In this document: piece after piece, positions 25,780 through 33,748 of the stretch
How the letters are laid out: each line of letters begins with the position of its first letter
Numbering within the stretch: position 1 is the stretch's first letter
Assembly: GCA_021162745.1 (NCBI GenBank)
Contig: JAGGYC010000113.1
Span: 75,476 to 109,610, forward strand
DNA from: Desulfuromonas sp.
GTDB lineage: Bacteria; Desulfobacterota; Desulfuromonadia; Desulfuromonadales; Desulfuromonadaceae
Direction: 5' to 3'
Length of the DNA: 34,135 bases
Position numbers and translations under genes: made by a program
The notes under the pieces: generated by a model
Database searches by the model: none
Told to the model about the DNA's origin: nothing
What the model saw: the letters and a program-made list of their open reading frames with translations, nothing else

Positions 25780-27240
25780 ATGGAAAATCTGGTGCAAACT
25801 GCCATGCAAAATGTCAATTTTGCAGCCATTATGCCTTCGCTGGTTCTGGCATGCTTTGGCATGGTGCTGTTACTGATCAACGCTTTTTCACGGCGTGGAG
25901 CAACAGCTCATGTTGCTTTAATCAGTCTGGTGGCCCTGCTGACATCCGGTTACACAGCGGTTATGGGCTGGAACAACCCCCAAGCCGGTTTTGCCGGTCA
26001 TGCTGTTCTTGACAACTATGCGATCTTCTTCACCATCATCTTTCTGATTGCAGCTGGGTTGACGATCTTGATGTCTGACAGCTATCTCAAGCGTGAAGGC
26101 TATCCGGTTGGTGAGTATTATACGCTGATTGTTTTCAGTACCGTAGGTGCCATGTTGATGGCTTCCGGTACGGATTTGATGACCATCTTCCTGGGGTTGG
26201 AAGTGTTGTCGGTATCCCTCTATGTGCTGGCGGGCTTCTTCCGTGGTCAACTCCGTTCCAACGAGGCAGGACTCAAGTATTTTCTGCTCGGCGCGTTTTC
26301 GACCGGCTTCCTGCTCTATGGCATGGCCTTGATCTACGGCGTTTCCGGAACAACCAATCTTGTTGATATCGGAGCGTTCTTCGCGGCATCTCCCGCTGCG
26401 GCGACCAATCCCGTTGCGATTGCCGGCATGCTGCTGATGTCTACCGGCTTCCTGTTCAAAATTGCCATCGCGCCATTCCACATGTGGGCTCCCGATGTTT
26501 ATGAGGGCTCGCCGACACCGATTACAGCATTTATGAGTGCCGGTCCCAAGGCCGCTGCTTTTGCTGCTTTACTACGTATCTTTCTGGTCAGCCTCGGTTC
26601 GATGGAGGGCACATGGTCTTCAATGCTGTGGGTTCTGGCGGTCTTGACCATGATCACAGGTAACTTCCTGGCTCTGAATCAGGACAATCTCAAGCGTATG
26701 CTGGCTTATTCGTCGATTGCCCATGCCGGTTATGCACTTGTTGGTTTGGTTGCTGCCAATGAGATCGGTATTTCAGGTGTTCTGTTCTACATGCTTGCAT
26801 ATACCTTCATGAATATTGGTGCCTTTGCGGTGCTGGTGCTGGTGGGTAAGCAGGGCGAAGAAAACTTGACATTACAGGGTTTTGCCGGTTTTGGTTATAA
26901 GAGGCCGCTGTTGGCTGTGTTGATGACTATCTGCCTGTTTTCACTGATGGGTATTCCGCCATCAGCAGGATTCAGCGGCAAATTCTTTATCTTTGCCGGA
27001 GCGCTGGATGCCGGTTATGTATGGCTGGCTATTCTTGGTGTTCTCAATTCTGCGGTCTCACTGTACTACTACCTGCGGGTCATGGTATTCATGTACTTCA
27101 AGGATCCAGAAGAGGATTTCGAGTGGATTCAACTTAAGCCTGGGGCAACGATCTGTATCGTCCTGTCAGTAATTGCCGTGCTTTATATGGGAATTGTTCC
27201 TAGCGGAGTGATGTCCTTGGCACGCCAAGCACTGTTTTAG
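25780..27240 (+). CDS. nuoN: NuoN, antiporter-like subunit of complex I
   Basis: The 486-residue membrane subunit is the last of the operon. It has the glutamate in IFLGLEVLSVSLYVLAGF, the lysine in LFKIAIAPFHMWAPDVYEGSPTPITAFMS, and KRMLAYSSIAHAGYALVGL. SLMGIPPSAGFSGKFFIF contains the later channel lysine. AAAGGAG precedes the ATG, 66 bp after nuoM. A strong terminator follows 24 bp downstream. Confidence 0.97.
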   Translation: MENLVQTAMQNVNFAAIMPSLVLACFGMVLLLINAFSRRGATAHVALISLVALLTSGYTAVMGWNNPQAGFAGHAVLDNYAIFFTIIFLIAAGLTILMSDSYLKREGYPVGEYYTLIVFSTVGAMLMASGTDLMTIFLGLEVLSVSLYVLAGFFRGQLRSNEAGLKYFLLGAFSTGFLLYGMALIYGVSGTTNLVDIGAFFAASPAAATNPVAIAGMLLMSTGFLFKIAIAPFHMWAPDVYEGSPTPITAFMSAGPKAAAFAALLRIFLVSLGSMEGTWSSMLWVLAVLTMITGNFLALNQDNLKRMLAYSSIAHAGYALVGLVAANEIGISGVLFYMLAYTFMNIGAFAVLVLVGKQGEENLTLQGFAGFGYKRPLLAVLMTICLFSLMGIPPSAGFSGKFFIFAGALDAGYVWLAILGVLNSAVSLYYYLRVMVFMYFKDPEEDFEWIQLKPGATICIVLSVIAVLYMGIVPSGVMSLARQALF

Positions 27241-27257
27241 ACCGTTCGACATATTTG

Positions 27258-27293
27258 TAAAAAAAGCCCCGGATTTATTCTGGGGCTTTTTTT
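27258..27293 (+). terminator. Rho-independent terminator of the nuo operon
   Basis: AAGCCCC (27264-27270) pairs with GGGGCTT (27282-27288) around an 11-nt loop and is followed by seven T (27287-27293). An A-run in front makes it potentially active on both strands. It separates nuoN from the UbiD-family gene. Confidence 0.93.
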
Positions 27294-27322
27294 ATGGTGG
27301 TTTTTGGGGCGGGGTGTTTTTT

Positions 27323-28696
27323 ATGGATTTTCGGCAGTCGTTACAGTGGGTAGAGCAAAATAATGAACTTGTAAAGGTTTCTGTACCGGTCAGTGGTGAC
27401 CTCGAAATTGCGACAATCATCAACCGGCTGTGTAAGGAATATACCGATCCACCAGTGGTTCTTTTTTCAAATGTTGATCATGGTCGTTATGCTGTCGTGG
27501 CCAATCTGTTTGCCGGTCGTCGGCGTATGCAGCAAATGATTCAAGGTCAGGATGGCTTGAGTCTTGCTCAGCGCTCAGCTGCCTTGCCTGATACCGTTAG
27601 CGGATGGGAGAGTTTTGCCAGCTGGTTGGCGCAGAAGTCACATTATGCCCCCCATCATGTTCCTAATGATCATTCGCGGTTGCTACCTGATAATCAGGGT
27701 TTTTTTGAACTGCCACAGCTTAAAATGTGGCCGGATGATGCCGGTTGTTACCTCTCTCTGGCAACGATGATCAGTCGTTCTGTCTCAAGTGAAGAGATCA
27801 ACTGCGGGATTTACCGCTTACAGATCATCGATAACCGGCATGCTGCCGTCCATTGGCGTCCCGGTTCCGATGCTGCATCTCAATTTGAACACTATCGGGC
27901 TCACAATCAGAAGATGCCGGTGGTGATTGTTGTCGGCTGCGATCCGCTGATTACATTCGCCTCCTGTACACCATTGCCTGCAACGGTAGATGAGCTGACC
28001 TTCGCCGGGTGGGTAAACAATGCCCCTGTCAACGTGTATCAGAGTGAAATTCACGGCCTGCCTGTACCCGTTGATTGTGAATTTGTTCTGGAAGGGGAGA
28101 TTGACCCGCAATCGCTGTCGACGGATGGACCCTTTGCCAATCATAGTGGCTATTATTCTGAGCCTGTCTCCTGTCCGACATTCACATTGCAACGGCTATC
28201 GCTACGTAATGCTTTCAATGGTGGTGGCAATGATGGTCGTGGTGCCCATGGTGTAGTTTGGCCAATCACCGTCGTCGGTCCACCACCGATGGAGAATATC
28301 CAGTTGGCCAAGGCCGCCGAACCGCTGCTGCGCACTCTGCTGTGCCGTGAGTTTGAACAGGTTGTCGATGTTGTTTTTATTGATCAGGCGATTTTTCATG
28401 GTGCTTTGATTGTGCAGCTCAACGTTGTCTTGGGTGCGGAATTGAGGAAACAATTGCTCGCCCATCCTCTACTTTGTCGCAGTCGCTGTGTGGTCTTTGT
28501 CGATGCCGAGATCGATATTAGGCAACCGGCTGCTGTTTTCTGGCGTTGTCTTAATCAGCCGATAAAACAGGCCGTTGAGTGCCGTGATGGACGATTGATT
28601 GTTGATACCACCTCGAATGGTGGGCGACGGCTCGTTAAGGGTGATGCGCAGATGGAGCAGTTGGTGTCATCACGCTGGGCTGAATATGGGTTGTAA
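27323..28696 (+). CDS. UbiD-family decarboxylase
   Basis: The 457-residue protein belongs to the prenylated-FMN-dependent UbiD family, which decarboxylates aromatic or unsaturated acids, for example in ubiquinone or futalosine-type menaquinone synthesis. Family features are VVLFSNVDHGRYAVVANLFAGR near the N-terminus, INCGIYRLQIIDNRHAAVHW, VVIVVGCDPLI, PVDCEFVLEGEI, GPFANHSGYYSEP and HGVVWPITVVGPPPMENIQLAK. The usual G-(D/E)-H-T of the GPxG(D/E)HTGYY loop is A-N-H-S here, a possible sign of altered substrate or activity. A GTG nine bases upstream (27314) is an alternative start and the ribosome site is weak. It lies after the nuo terminator, so the quinone link is contextual only. Its stop codon overlaps the start of an inverted repeat. 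Confidence 0.85.
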   Translation: MDFRQSLQWVEQNNELVKVSVPVSGDLEIATIINRLCKEYTDPPVVLFSNVDHGRYAVVANLFAGRRRMQQMIQGQDGLSLAQRSAALPDTVSGWESFASWLAQKSHYAPHHVPNDHSRLLPDNQGFFELPQLKMWPDDAGCYLSLATMISRSVSSEEINCGIYRLQIIDNRHAAVHWRPGSDAASQFEHYRAHNQKMPVVIVVGCDPLITFASCTPLPATVDELTFAGWVNNAPVNVYQSEIHGLPVPVDCEFVLEGEIDPQSLSTDGPFANHSGYYSEPVSCPTFTLQRLSLRNAFNGGGNDGRGAHGVVWPITVVGPPPMENIQLAKAAEPLLRTLLCREFEQVVDVVFIDQAIFHGALIVQLNVVLGAELRKQLLAHPLLCRSRCVVFVDAEIDIRQPAAVFWRCLNQPIKQAVECRDGRLIVDTTSNGGRRLVKGDAQMEQLVSSRWAEYGL

Positions 28697-28834
28697 CTAT
28701 TCAGCCCGATACGCAGGCAACGCCCATTCCAAGGGACGTCAAGCCCATCCATGGGTACTTAACTGCCGCCATCCGGGCGACAGATTCCCTTTCCATGGGC
28801 GTCGCCTGCGTATCTACAGTTTTGATGAATAGTT
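28695..28834. repeat. 140-bp imperfect inverted repeat between ubiD-like gene and rsmE
   Basis: Left arm 28695-28736 and right arm 28786-28834 are near-complements. AACTATTCA matches TGAATAGTT at the tips, ATACGCAGGC matches GCCTGCGTAT, ACGCCCAT matches ATGGGCGT, and AAGGGA matches TCCCTT. The mismatches are at a few positions and one uneven bulge. The centre has smaller pairs such as CCCAT/ATGGG. The tip falls on the TAA of the UbiD-family gene and the other end stops 32 bp before rsmE. It resembles a REP/MITE-type fold-back element or a structured RNA; no protein is encoded. Confidence 0.75.
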
Positions 28835-28865
28835 ACGCTGATAGTGGCGATAAAGGAATCATATT

Positions 28866-29573
28866 GTGAATCTTATTTTGTTGTTTGAGCACGACTATAT
28901 TGATGAACAGACCGTATGCCTGCAAGGGCGTCGCTTACAGCATGTGACTGACGTGCATCGGGCGCAACTGGGCGATAGCTTGCGGGTTGGTGATCTCAAC
29001 GGCAAGGTAGGGCGCGGTGTGATTACTTGCTTGACCAGCGAAAAGCTGGTGATGACGGTTTGTTGTCGTCAGTCACCGCCACAACCCGTTGATCTGATCT
29101 TGGTCTTGGCGCTGCCGCGCCCTAAAGTGCTGAAACGAACGTTGCTTACCGCCACGACATTGGGCCTCAAGTATATTGCCCTGATCAATTCCTGGCGCGT
29201 TGATAAAAGCTATTGGGGTAGTCCCGCATTGACACAGAATAAGGTGGATGAGCAGCTCATTCTCGGCCTGGAACAGTGCTGTGATACCCGGTTGCCGGAA
29301 GTGAGTATGTACAAGGGGTTTAAACCCTTTGTTGAAGATCGTCTTCCGGAACTGATGGCGGGGCGACAGGGCTATGTTGCCCATCCTGAGTCTGAGTGTT
29401 GCTGTCCAGAGCGCCCTGGTGGCCCTTTATTGCTGGTTGTTGGACCTGAAGGTGGGTTCAACCCTTATGAGATTGCAAAGCTCAAGGAACAAGGTGTTAA
29501 TGCCGTAACCATTGGCGAGCGTATTCTGCGGGTCGAAACGGCGGTTACATTTCTTGCGGCGCGCTTGCTCTGA
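28866..29573 (+). CDS. rsmE: RsmE, 16S rRNA m3U1498 methyltransferase
   Basis: The 235-residue SPOUT-class enzyme methylates N3 of U1498 in 16S rRNA using S-adenosylmethionine. The N-terminal PUA-like part has GRRLQHVTDVHRAQLGDSLRVGDLNG. The C-terminal trefoil-knot part has LVVGPEGGFNPYEIAKLKEQG and TIGERILRVETAVTFLAARLL, the SAM-binding signatures. Length is close to the usual 240-250. The start codon is preceded by AAAGGAATCA. Its last 29 bp overlap the end of the convergent MFS transporter gene. Confidence 0.95.
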   Translation: MNLILLFEHDYIDEQTVCLQGRRLQHVTDVHRAQLGDSLRVGDLNGKVGRGVITCLTSEKLVMTVCCRQSPPQPVDLILVLALPRPKVLKRTLLTATTLGLKYIALINSWRVDKSYWGSPALTQNKVDEQLILGLEQCCDTRLPEVSMYKGFKPFVEDRLPELMAGRQGYVAHPESECCCPERPGGPLLLVVGPEGGFNPYEIAKLKEQGVNAVTIGERILRVETAVTFLAARLL

Positions 29574-30720
29574 TTGCGGCACTGCGTTTAAGAGCCGGTG
29601 TTAGGAGTATCCCCGACAGAACGGCCGCGGCGGCGACGGAGAACAGTGCTGTCCAGCCCAGATATTCACCAAGCACACCACAGAGCAAAGAGCCGAGAAA
29701 AATTCCTAAATCAAGGCTGCCGGTAAAAATGCCGGTGAGTTTGCCACGGATCGCCATTGGTGAATGGCGCAGTGTCAAACTGTTGAGGGCCGGAAACAGC
29801 AAGCCGTGGCCACAGCCGATCACCAGTCCAGCCAACATCACCGTCCACAGGTCCGTAATGATCAAAATCGACAAAATTCCCGCCGCCGTTAAGGTAATCG
29901 CATAGGGAAGAACCTGTTCTTCTCCATAGCGATCGCCAAGGTGTCCGGCTAAAAAACGGATCATGATTGCCGCAGCTGAATAGGCAAAATAATAAAGAGC
30001 AATCGACGGCAGTTGATGAGCTTCCAAATAGGTGGCGATAAATGCACCGGGCGCGGCGAGACCGATGCCAAATAAAAATGTCGTCAGGGCGCAATTGCGA
30101 AAATGAGGGCGCCGGAGCAGTTCAAAAAAACCTGTCGCAATGCTGTTGGCATGGTGTGCTGTTGTTTCCTGTAGGCGGGTGACCAGAAACAGGCTGAGTA
30201 ATGCCAACAGGCTGGCAGCGATAAAAAATTGGGTAAAACCAAAGTGGTCAAGGATCATCTCGCCGATAAAAGGGCCAACGGCCAGCCCCACGAGTCCCGA
30301 CACGCCGAATACGCCCAGACCTTCGTTCAACCGTTCTTTGGGTAGCAAGTCGGCAACCCAGGTGAATACCGTGGTAAAGCACAGCGCGAGACCCACGCCG
30401 TGGATGCCGCGAACGACGGCAAAAAGAATGTGGTTAAGATCACTGCTGCTGATAAATGGCAGGTAGCACAATGGCAGCAGGACCATGAGCGAACATCCCC
30501 ACAGGTAACAACGCCGACGGCCAAAATGATCAATGGCAGGGGCAATCCATGGCCGACATAAAGCAGACGTTAAAGCAAAAATGCCCATATGGATGCCAAT
30601 CCATTTTTCCGAGCCACCCCTTGCTATGATAAACAGGGGGAGAAGAAAGAACGCTCCGTAGCTGGAAATGAGAAGCATGTTGGTAATAAACAGCGTTATA
30701 AATTTTTTTGAATATGACAT
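29545..30720 (-). CDS. MFS transporter
   Basis: The 391-residue protein has twelve predicted membrane helices in two halves. The loop between helices 2 and 3 carries DHFGRRRCYLWG, a form of the MFS A motif, and the matching loop in the second half reads AGHLGDRYGEEQVL. RGIHGVGLALCFTTVFTWVADLLPKERLNEGLG is typical of small drug or metabolite exporters, but the substrate cannot be told. It converges on rsmE with a 29-bp overlap of the coding ends. The promoter region holds a perfect FNR-type box about 30 bp before the ATG, suggesting control by oxygen or a related CRP/FNR signal. Confidence 0.92.
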   Translation of the reverse strand: MSYSKKFITLFITNMLLISSYGAFFLLPLFIIARGGSEKWIGIHMGIFALTSALCRPWIAPAIDHFGRRRCYLWGCSLMVLLPLCYLPFISSSDLNHILFAVVRGIHGVGLALCFTTVFTWVADLLPKERLNEGLGVFGVSGLVGLAVGPFIGEMILDHFGFTQFFIAASLLALLSLFLVTRLQETTAHHANSIATGFFELLRRPHFRNCALTTFLFGIGLAAPGAFIATYLEAHQLPSIALYYFAYSAAAIMIRFLAGHLGDRYGEEQVLPYAITLTAAGILSILIITDLWTVMLAGLVIGCGHGLLFPALNSLTLRHSPMAIRGKLTGIFTGSLDLGIFLGSLLCGVLGEYLGWTALFSVAAAAVLSGILLTPALKRSAAIRASAPQEM

Positions 30721-30749
30721 TTGTCAGCAATAAATTTAAGTGATAGTGA

Positions 30750-30763
30750 TTGATAAAAATCAA
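30750..30763. promoter_or_regulatory. FNR/CRP-family box upstream of the MFS gene
   Basis: TTGATAAAAATCAA is a perfect match to the FNR consensus TTGATnnnnATCAA. On the minus strand it also supplies a TTGATT -35-like hexamer with TTAAAT 18 bp downstream. The box therefore overlaps the probable MFS promoter, a repressing position. Confidence 0.6.
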
Positions 30764-30799
30764 ACAGTCTTTTTTGTATTAAAGAACGCTTGATGTAGT

Positions 30800-30821
30800 G
30801 GTCAGTATTACTGACCTTTTT
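30800..30821. promoter_or_regulatory. GGTCAGT-ATT-ACTGACC palindrome with T-run
   Basis: A perfect 7-bp inverted repeat with a 3-nt centre (30800-30816) is followed by TTTTT. No plus-strand gene ends nearby, so an operator is more likely than a terminator. The 450-bp region 30721-31173 holds this, the FNR box and no gene that I can support. Confidence 0.4.
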
Positions 30822-31173
30822 ATGGTAACGACTTGTGAGGATAGATACTCATCGGTCTGATGTGCTGTGTCGGTTTTGGCCAATGAAAACAGCGGCAGGC
30901 AGTGTGGTTGGTTAGAGCTCTATCTTAGATTAATGGGCTTATTTTTGAAAGATGGAAAAAACTTGCGCAACGAAAAAACAAACGCTATTTTATTTTATAA
31001 GTAATGAGTTGTATATGTTTTATTATTTGGAGAGGTTATCGTGCTAGCGGGGGGCGGTCGACAGAATAAAACATAGGTAAATATCAAAATGGTTTGGTAT
31101 GAGAGTTTTTCTGCTGAGTCCATGTGGGGGACGTAACAGCAGGTCACAAAACCGACAAGAAGGGAAGCAGATC

Positions 31174-31779
31174 ATGAGCGATTGTACTGTGAAAGACTGC
31201 GATTTTCGAGGGTTGATCGAAAAAACAAGAAACTATCATTACTTTGTCGAGTCTGAGAAGGTGACTGAAGAGGTGCTGCGTGAGCTGGTTGATTATGCCC
31301 GCATGGCGCCTTCAACTAGTAACATGAATATGCAGCCGTTGCGTTATCTGATCTCCTGTGATGAACAGCGTAACGAAGCTATCTTTGACACCTTGTCTTG
31401 GCAGGGCTATCTGCACGGCTGGGGTGGACCGATCAAAGGGGGCAAGCCGGCAGGCTATATCATTGTTCTTGGCGATAAGACCGTCTGCAGCAGTTATGTC
31501 GCTGATCAGGGGATCGCTGCTCAGTCTATTTTGCTTGGTGCCACCCAACAGGGACTTGGCGGTTGTATCGCGGCCAAGGTGCAACGACGCAAGCTGCGTG
31601 AGGCCCTCGATCTGCCGACCCGTTATGAAATTCTGTTGGTTATCGCCATTGGTAAGCCGGGCGAAGAGATTATTCTCGAAGAGCAGAAGTCGGGTGAAGA
31701 TGCTTACGGCTGGCATGATGAAGAAGGAAACTATCATCTGCCCAAGCGCAGTCTTGAGAGTGTTATCCTCAAGTATTGA
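31174..31779 (+). CDS. Nitroreductase-family FMN protein
   Basis: The 201-residue protein has the nitroreductase fold: KTRNYHYFVESEKV at the N-terminus with the basic FMN phosphate contacts, ARMAPSTSNMNMQPLRYLI with FMN-binding Ser/Asn, and LGATQQGLGGCIAA for the second FMN half-site, ending EILLVIAIGKPGE. It likely dimerises and uses NAD(P)H; the natural substrate is unknown. The ATG at 31174 is preceded by AGAAGGGAAG; an upstream in-frame ATG at 31099 gives a low-complexity extension and is unlikely. The N-terminus has two extra cysteines (SDCTVKDC). It is convergent with the FAD enzyme, sharing a strong terminator. Confidence 0.9.
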   Translation: MSDCTVKDCDFRGLIEKTRNYHYFVESEKVTEEVLRELVDYARMAPSTSNMNMQPLRYLISCDEQRNEAIFDTLSWQGYLHGWGGPIKGGKPAGYIIVLGDKTVCSSYVADQGIAAQSILLGATQQGLGGCIAAKVQRRKLREALDLPTRYEILLVIAIGKPGEEIILEEQKSGEDAYGWHDEEGNYHLPKRSLESVILKY

Positions 31780-31800
31780 TTTGCAGATACAGTTGATCGA

Positions 31801-31833
31801 AAAAAAGCAGGCCCAGCGGGCCTGCTTTTTTTT
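31801..31833. terminator. Bidirectional terminator between nitroreductase and FAD enzyme
   Basis: GCAGGCCC (31807-31814) and GGGCCTGC (31818-31825) form a perfect 8-bp stem with a 3-nt loop. Eight T follow on the plus strand and an A-run precedes it, so it can act for both convergent genes. Confidence 0.95.
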
Positions 31834-31862
31834 GTGCGTTCGGGAACGGGTTTCAGTGAAAA

Positions 31863-33215
31863 TCAGTGCGTGTACTGCATTACGACGGCCTCTGCGGCTT
31901 TTATCAATGGATACGCGGTGGGTGGAGCCGTCAACAACGGATGGGTGCCGATTTGAAATGTGAGCAGGGAACTGACGGTCATCCGGTTTTGAATCATCAA
32001 TCCGATCATATTGATCAGTTCACCGGTGGTCGCACCGCCGATAATTTCTCCGCCCAGAATCACTCCAGACTCATTGTCAACAATCAACTTGACCACCTGT
32101 TTATGCGTACCGGGCAGGGTTCCTGGATGCTTGTCCATCCCTTCGAAGGTTCCGGTACTTATGGTAAAACCCCTTTCTTTGGCCAAGGTTTCGGTGACTC
32201 CGGCGGCACCAAAAGCCGTACCGCCTATGCAGGTACAAAAAATTGAGATATTGCCTGTAAAAGATCGCAGGGTGGACAATTTATACAGATTCATGCCAGC
32301 GATTCTTGCTTCGGCACAGGCCGCCGATGCCAGCATGACTCCCTTCAATGAACGGGTAATAAAGCTGTGTTTCTCCGCGCAGTCACCCACTGCAAAAATA
32401 TCTTCATTGGTGGTGGTGCGCATGTATTCATTTACTTCGATGAACCCCATATCATTGATTTTCAGGTCGGCTGTTTCAGCGAGTGTGACATTGGGGTGAT
32501 AGCCGGTTGACAGAATAACGGCATCGGCATCAATAGTTTCTCCGTTACTCAGCACAACCTTTTCGATCTTTTTATCGCCGATCAGCTCTTTTACCCGGCT
32601 GTTGCTTCTCACCAAAACACCTCTCGATTCGAGAAGCTCTTGGGCTTTGATTGCTAGTTCTGGATCAAAAGCAAGACTGAGTACGTGTGGCAGCATCTCA
32701 ACAATCGTGACATCTTTACCTGTTTTGTTAAGTTCATCGGCCATCTCAACACCGATAAAACCACCACCCAGAACCACGATTTTACTGAATCCGTCAAGAC
32801 GGTTGCCAAGTTGATCCAGATAGTTTTTATCTTTGGGAATGGTAAAAACATTTTCCAGCTCGGCTCCTTTGAGCCAACTAGGCCTTATAGGCTCCGATCC
32901 CGTTGCGATGACGGCTTTTTCAAACTCGATTTCCGATCCGTCAGCCAGTCGACATATCTTCTTGTCCTGATCCAGAGAAACGGCCTCACCGATTTTCAGT
33001 TCAACTCCGGCATTGCTTAACACCGCATCAGGAACAACATTCTGTTCACTACTTTCGAGGGAGCCGAAAATGTACGGAATACCGCATGGCACCAGCACCT
33101 TGACCTCTTTTCTCACCAGCGTGACTTTTTTATCCTTATGAAAAGCTTTGCCTGTTGTCGCCGCAACGATTCCTGCCGCACTTCCACCAATGACCAAAAT
33201 ATCTGTCTTTTCCAT
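31863..33215 (-). CDS. FAD-dependent NAD(P)H disulfide reductase (CoADR/NADH oxidase type)
   Basis: The 450-residue flavoenzyme has an N-terminal FAD site DILVIGGSAAGIVAA (5-19) and the single redox cysteine C44 in VPCGIPYIFG. This is the signature of coenzyme A-disulfide reductase, NADH oxidase/peroxidase and sulfur reductase. The NAD(P)H site is KIVVLGGGFIGVEMADEL, and the second FAD motif is NEDIFAVGDCAE. The dimerisation domain ends IGTHPLLTAPPTAYPLIKAAE. Likely substrates are CoA disulfide, polysulfide or oxygen; sulfur reduction would fit the suggested organism but is inference. A CTC pair (IFCTCIGG) in the C-terminal domain is unusual to my knowledge. The ATG at 33215 has a very good AGGAGGG; an upstream in-frame ATG at 33269 is less likely. 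No rhodanese domain is fused. Confidence 0.88.
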   Translation of the reverse strand: MEKTDILVIGGSAAGIVAATTGKAFHKDKKVTLVRKEVKVLVPCGIPYIFGSLESSEQNVVPDAVLSNAGVELKIGEAVSLDQDKKICRLADGSEIEFEKAVIATGSEPIRPSWLKGAELENVFTIPKDKNYLDQLGNRLDGFSKIVVLGGGFIGVEMADELNKTGKDVTIVEMLPHVLSLAFDPELAIKAQELLESRGVLVRSNSRVKELIGDKKIEKVVLSNGETIDADAVILSTGYHPNVTLAETADLKINDMGFIEVNEYMRTTTNEDIFAVGDCAEKHSFITRSLKGVMLASAACAEARIAGMNLYKLSTLRSFTGNISIFCTCIGGTAFGAAGVTETLAKERGFTISTGTFEGMDKHPGTLPGTHKQVVKLIVDNESGVILGGEIIGGATTGELINMIGLMIQNRMTVSSLLTFQIGTHPLLTAPPTAYPLIKAAEAVVMQYTH

Positions 33216-33269
33216 TGCGCTACCCTCCTGTTTTATCAGTTGCACCGTCTCTGCAATTTCAGTGTTCAT

Positions 33270-33621
33270 CCAGTTTGTTGCAAATTTCCAGTCCTGTCAA
33301 ATTACCACGCAAGGTGGACCATGTTCATAAGTTAGTACATTAAGAATTTTTTGCAATCATTTCCACGTAGCACCTCATATCACTGATGGGTCGCAGTGCG
33401 TTTGAATTGCGTAAAAGAGGATGGTTATAAAATTCTGGTCGTGCAAAAGTGCTTGAATGATCAGTGTGTTGGGTTTTTCAGCAGGTCAGCGGATTGGAGT
33501 TTTTTTCAGTGAGTCAACAGCGTCCCGTCGCTTTTCGAAATATTGCAACATAAGACCTGACCCCGTTACTGACCTGGGCTGCGAAAAGTGCCAATAATGT
33601 TGGTCTCGCAAAAACGAATTA
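33270..33621. other. Gene-free stretch upstream of the FAD enzyme
   Basis: About 350 bp without a supportable gene. On the minus strand TTGACA (33300-33295) is a possible -35 for the FAD enzyme, but the -10 is poor. At about 33536-33567 there is a CGAAATATTGCAACATAAG block followed by ACCTGACCCCG; from memory AGACCTGACCCC-type motifs occur at ends of REP-transposase elements, which would fit the transposase remnant to the right. Confidence 0.35.
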
Positions 33622-33748
33622 GATGGCTAAGCAAAAATTTCGACCTACAAGGCGTAGTGGTTTTTCAAGGGTGAAGGCATACATGTTGTATGTCGAAGTC
33701 TTGAAAAAACGCTGCAACGCAGGAGGGCGGACTTTTTGCTTAGCCATC
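33622..33748. repeat. 127-bp palindromic fold-back element
   Basis: The ends are a perfect 16-bp inverted repeat, GATGGCTAAGCAAAAA (33622-33637) and its complement (33733-33748). The interior continues as an imperfect palindrome with TTTTTCAA/TTGAAAAA and a CATAC/GTATG pair (33678-33682, 33688-33692) centred exactly on the midpoint, 33685. It encodes no protein and has the form of a MITE or REP-derived element. Its right end abuts the transposase remnant. Confidence 0.8.

Noticed and set aside
28599-28832. Open frame across the 140-bp inverted repeat
   Set aside because: It consists of the end of the UbiD-family gene in another frame plus the inverted repeat; no ribosome site.
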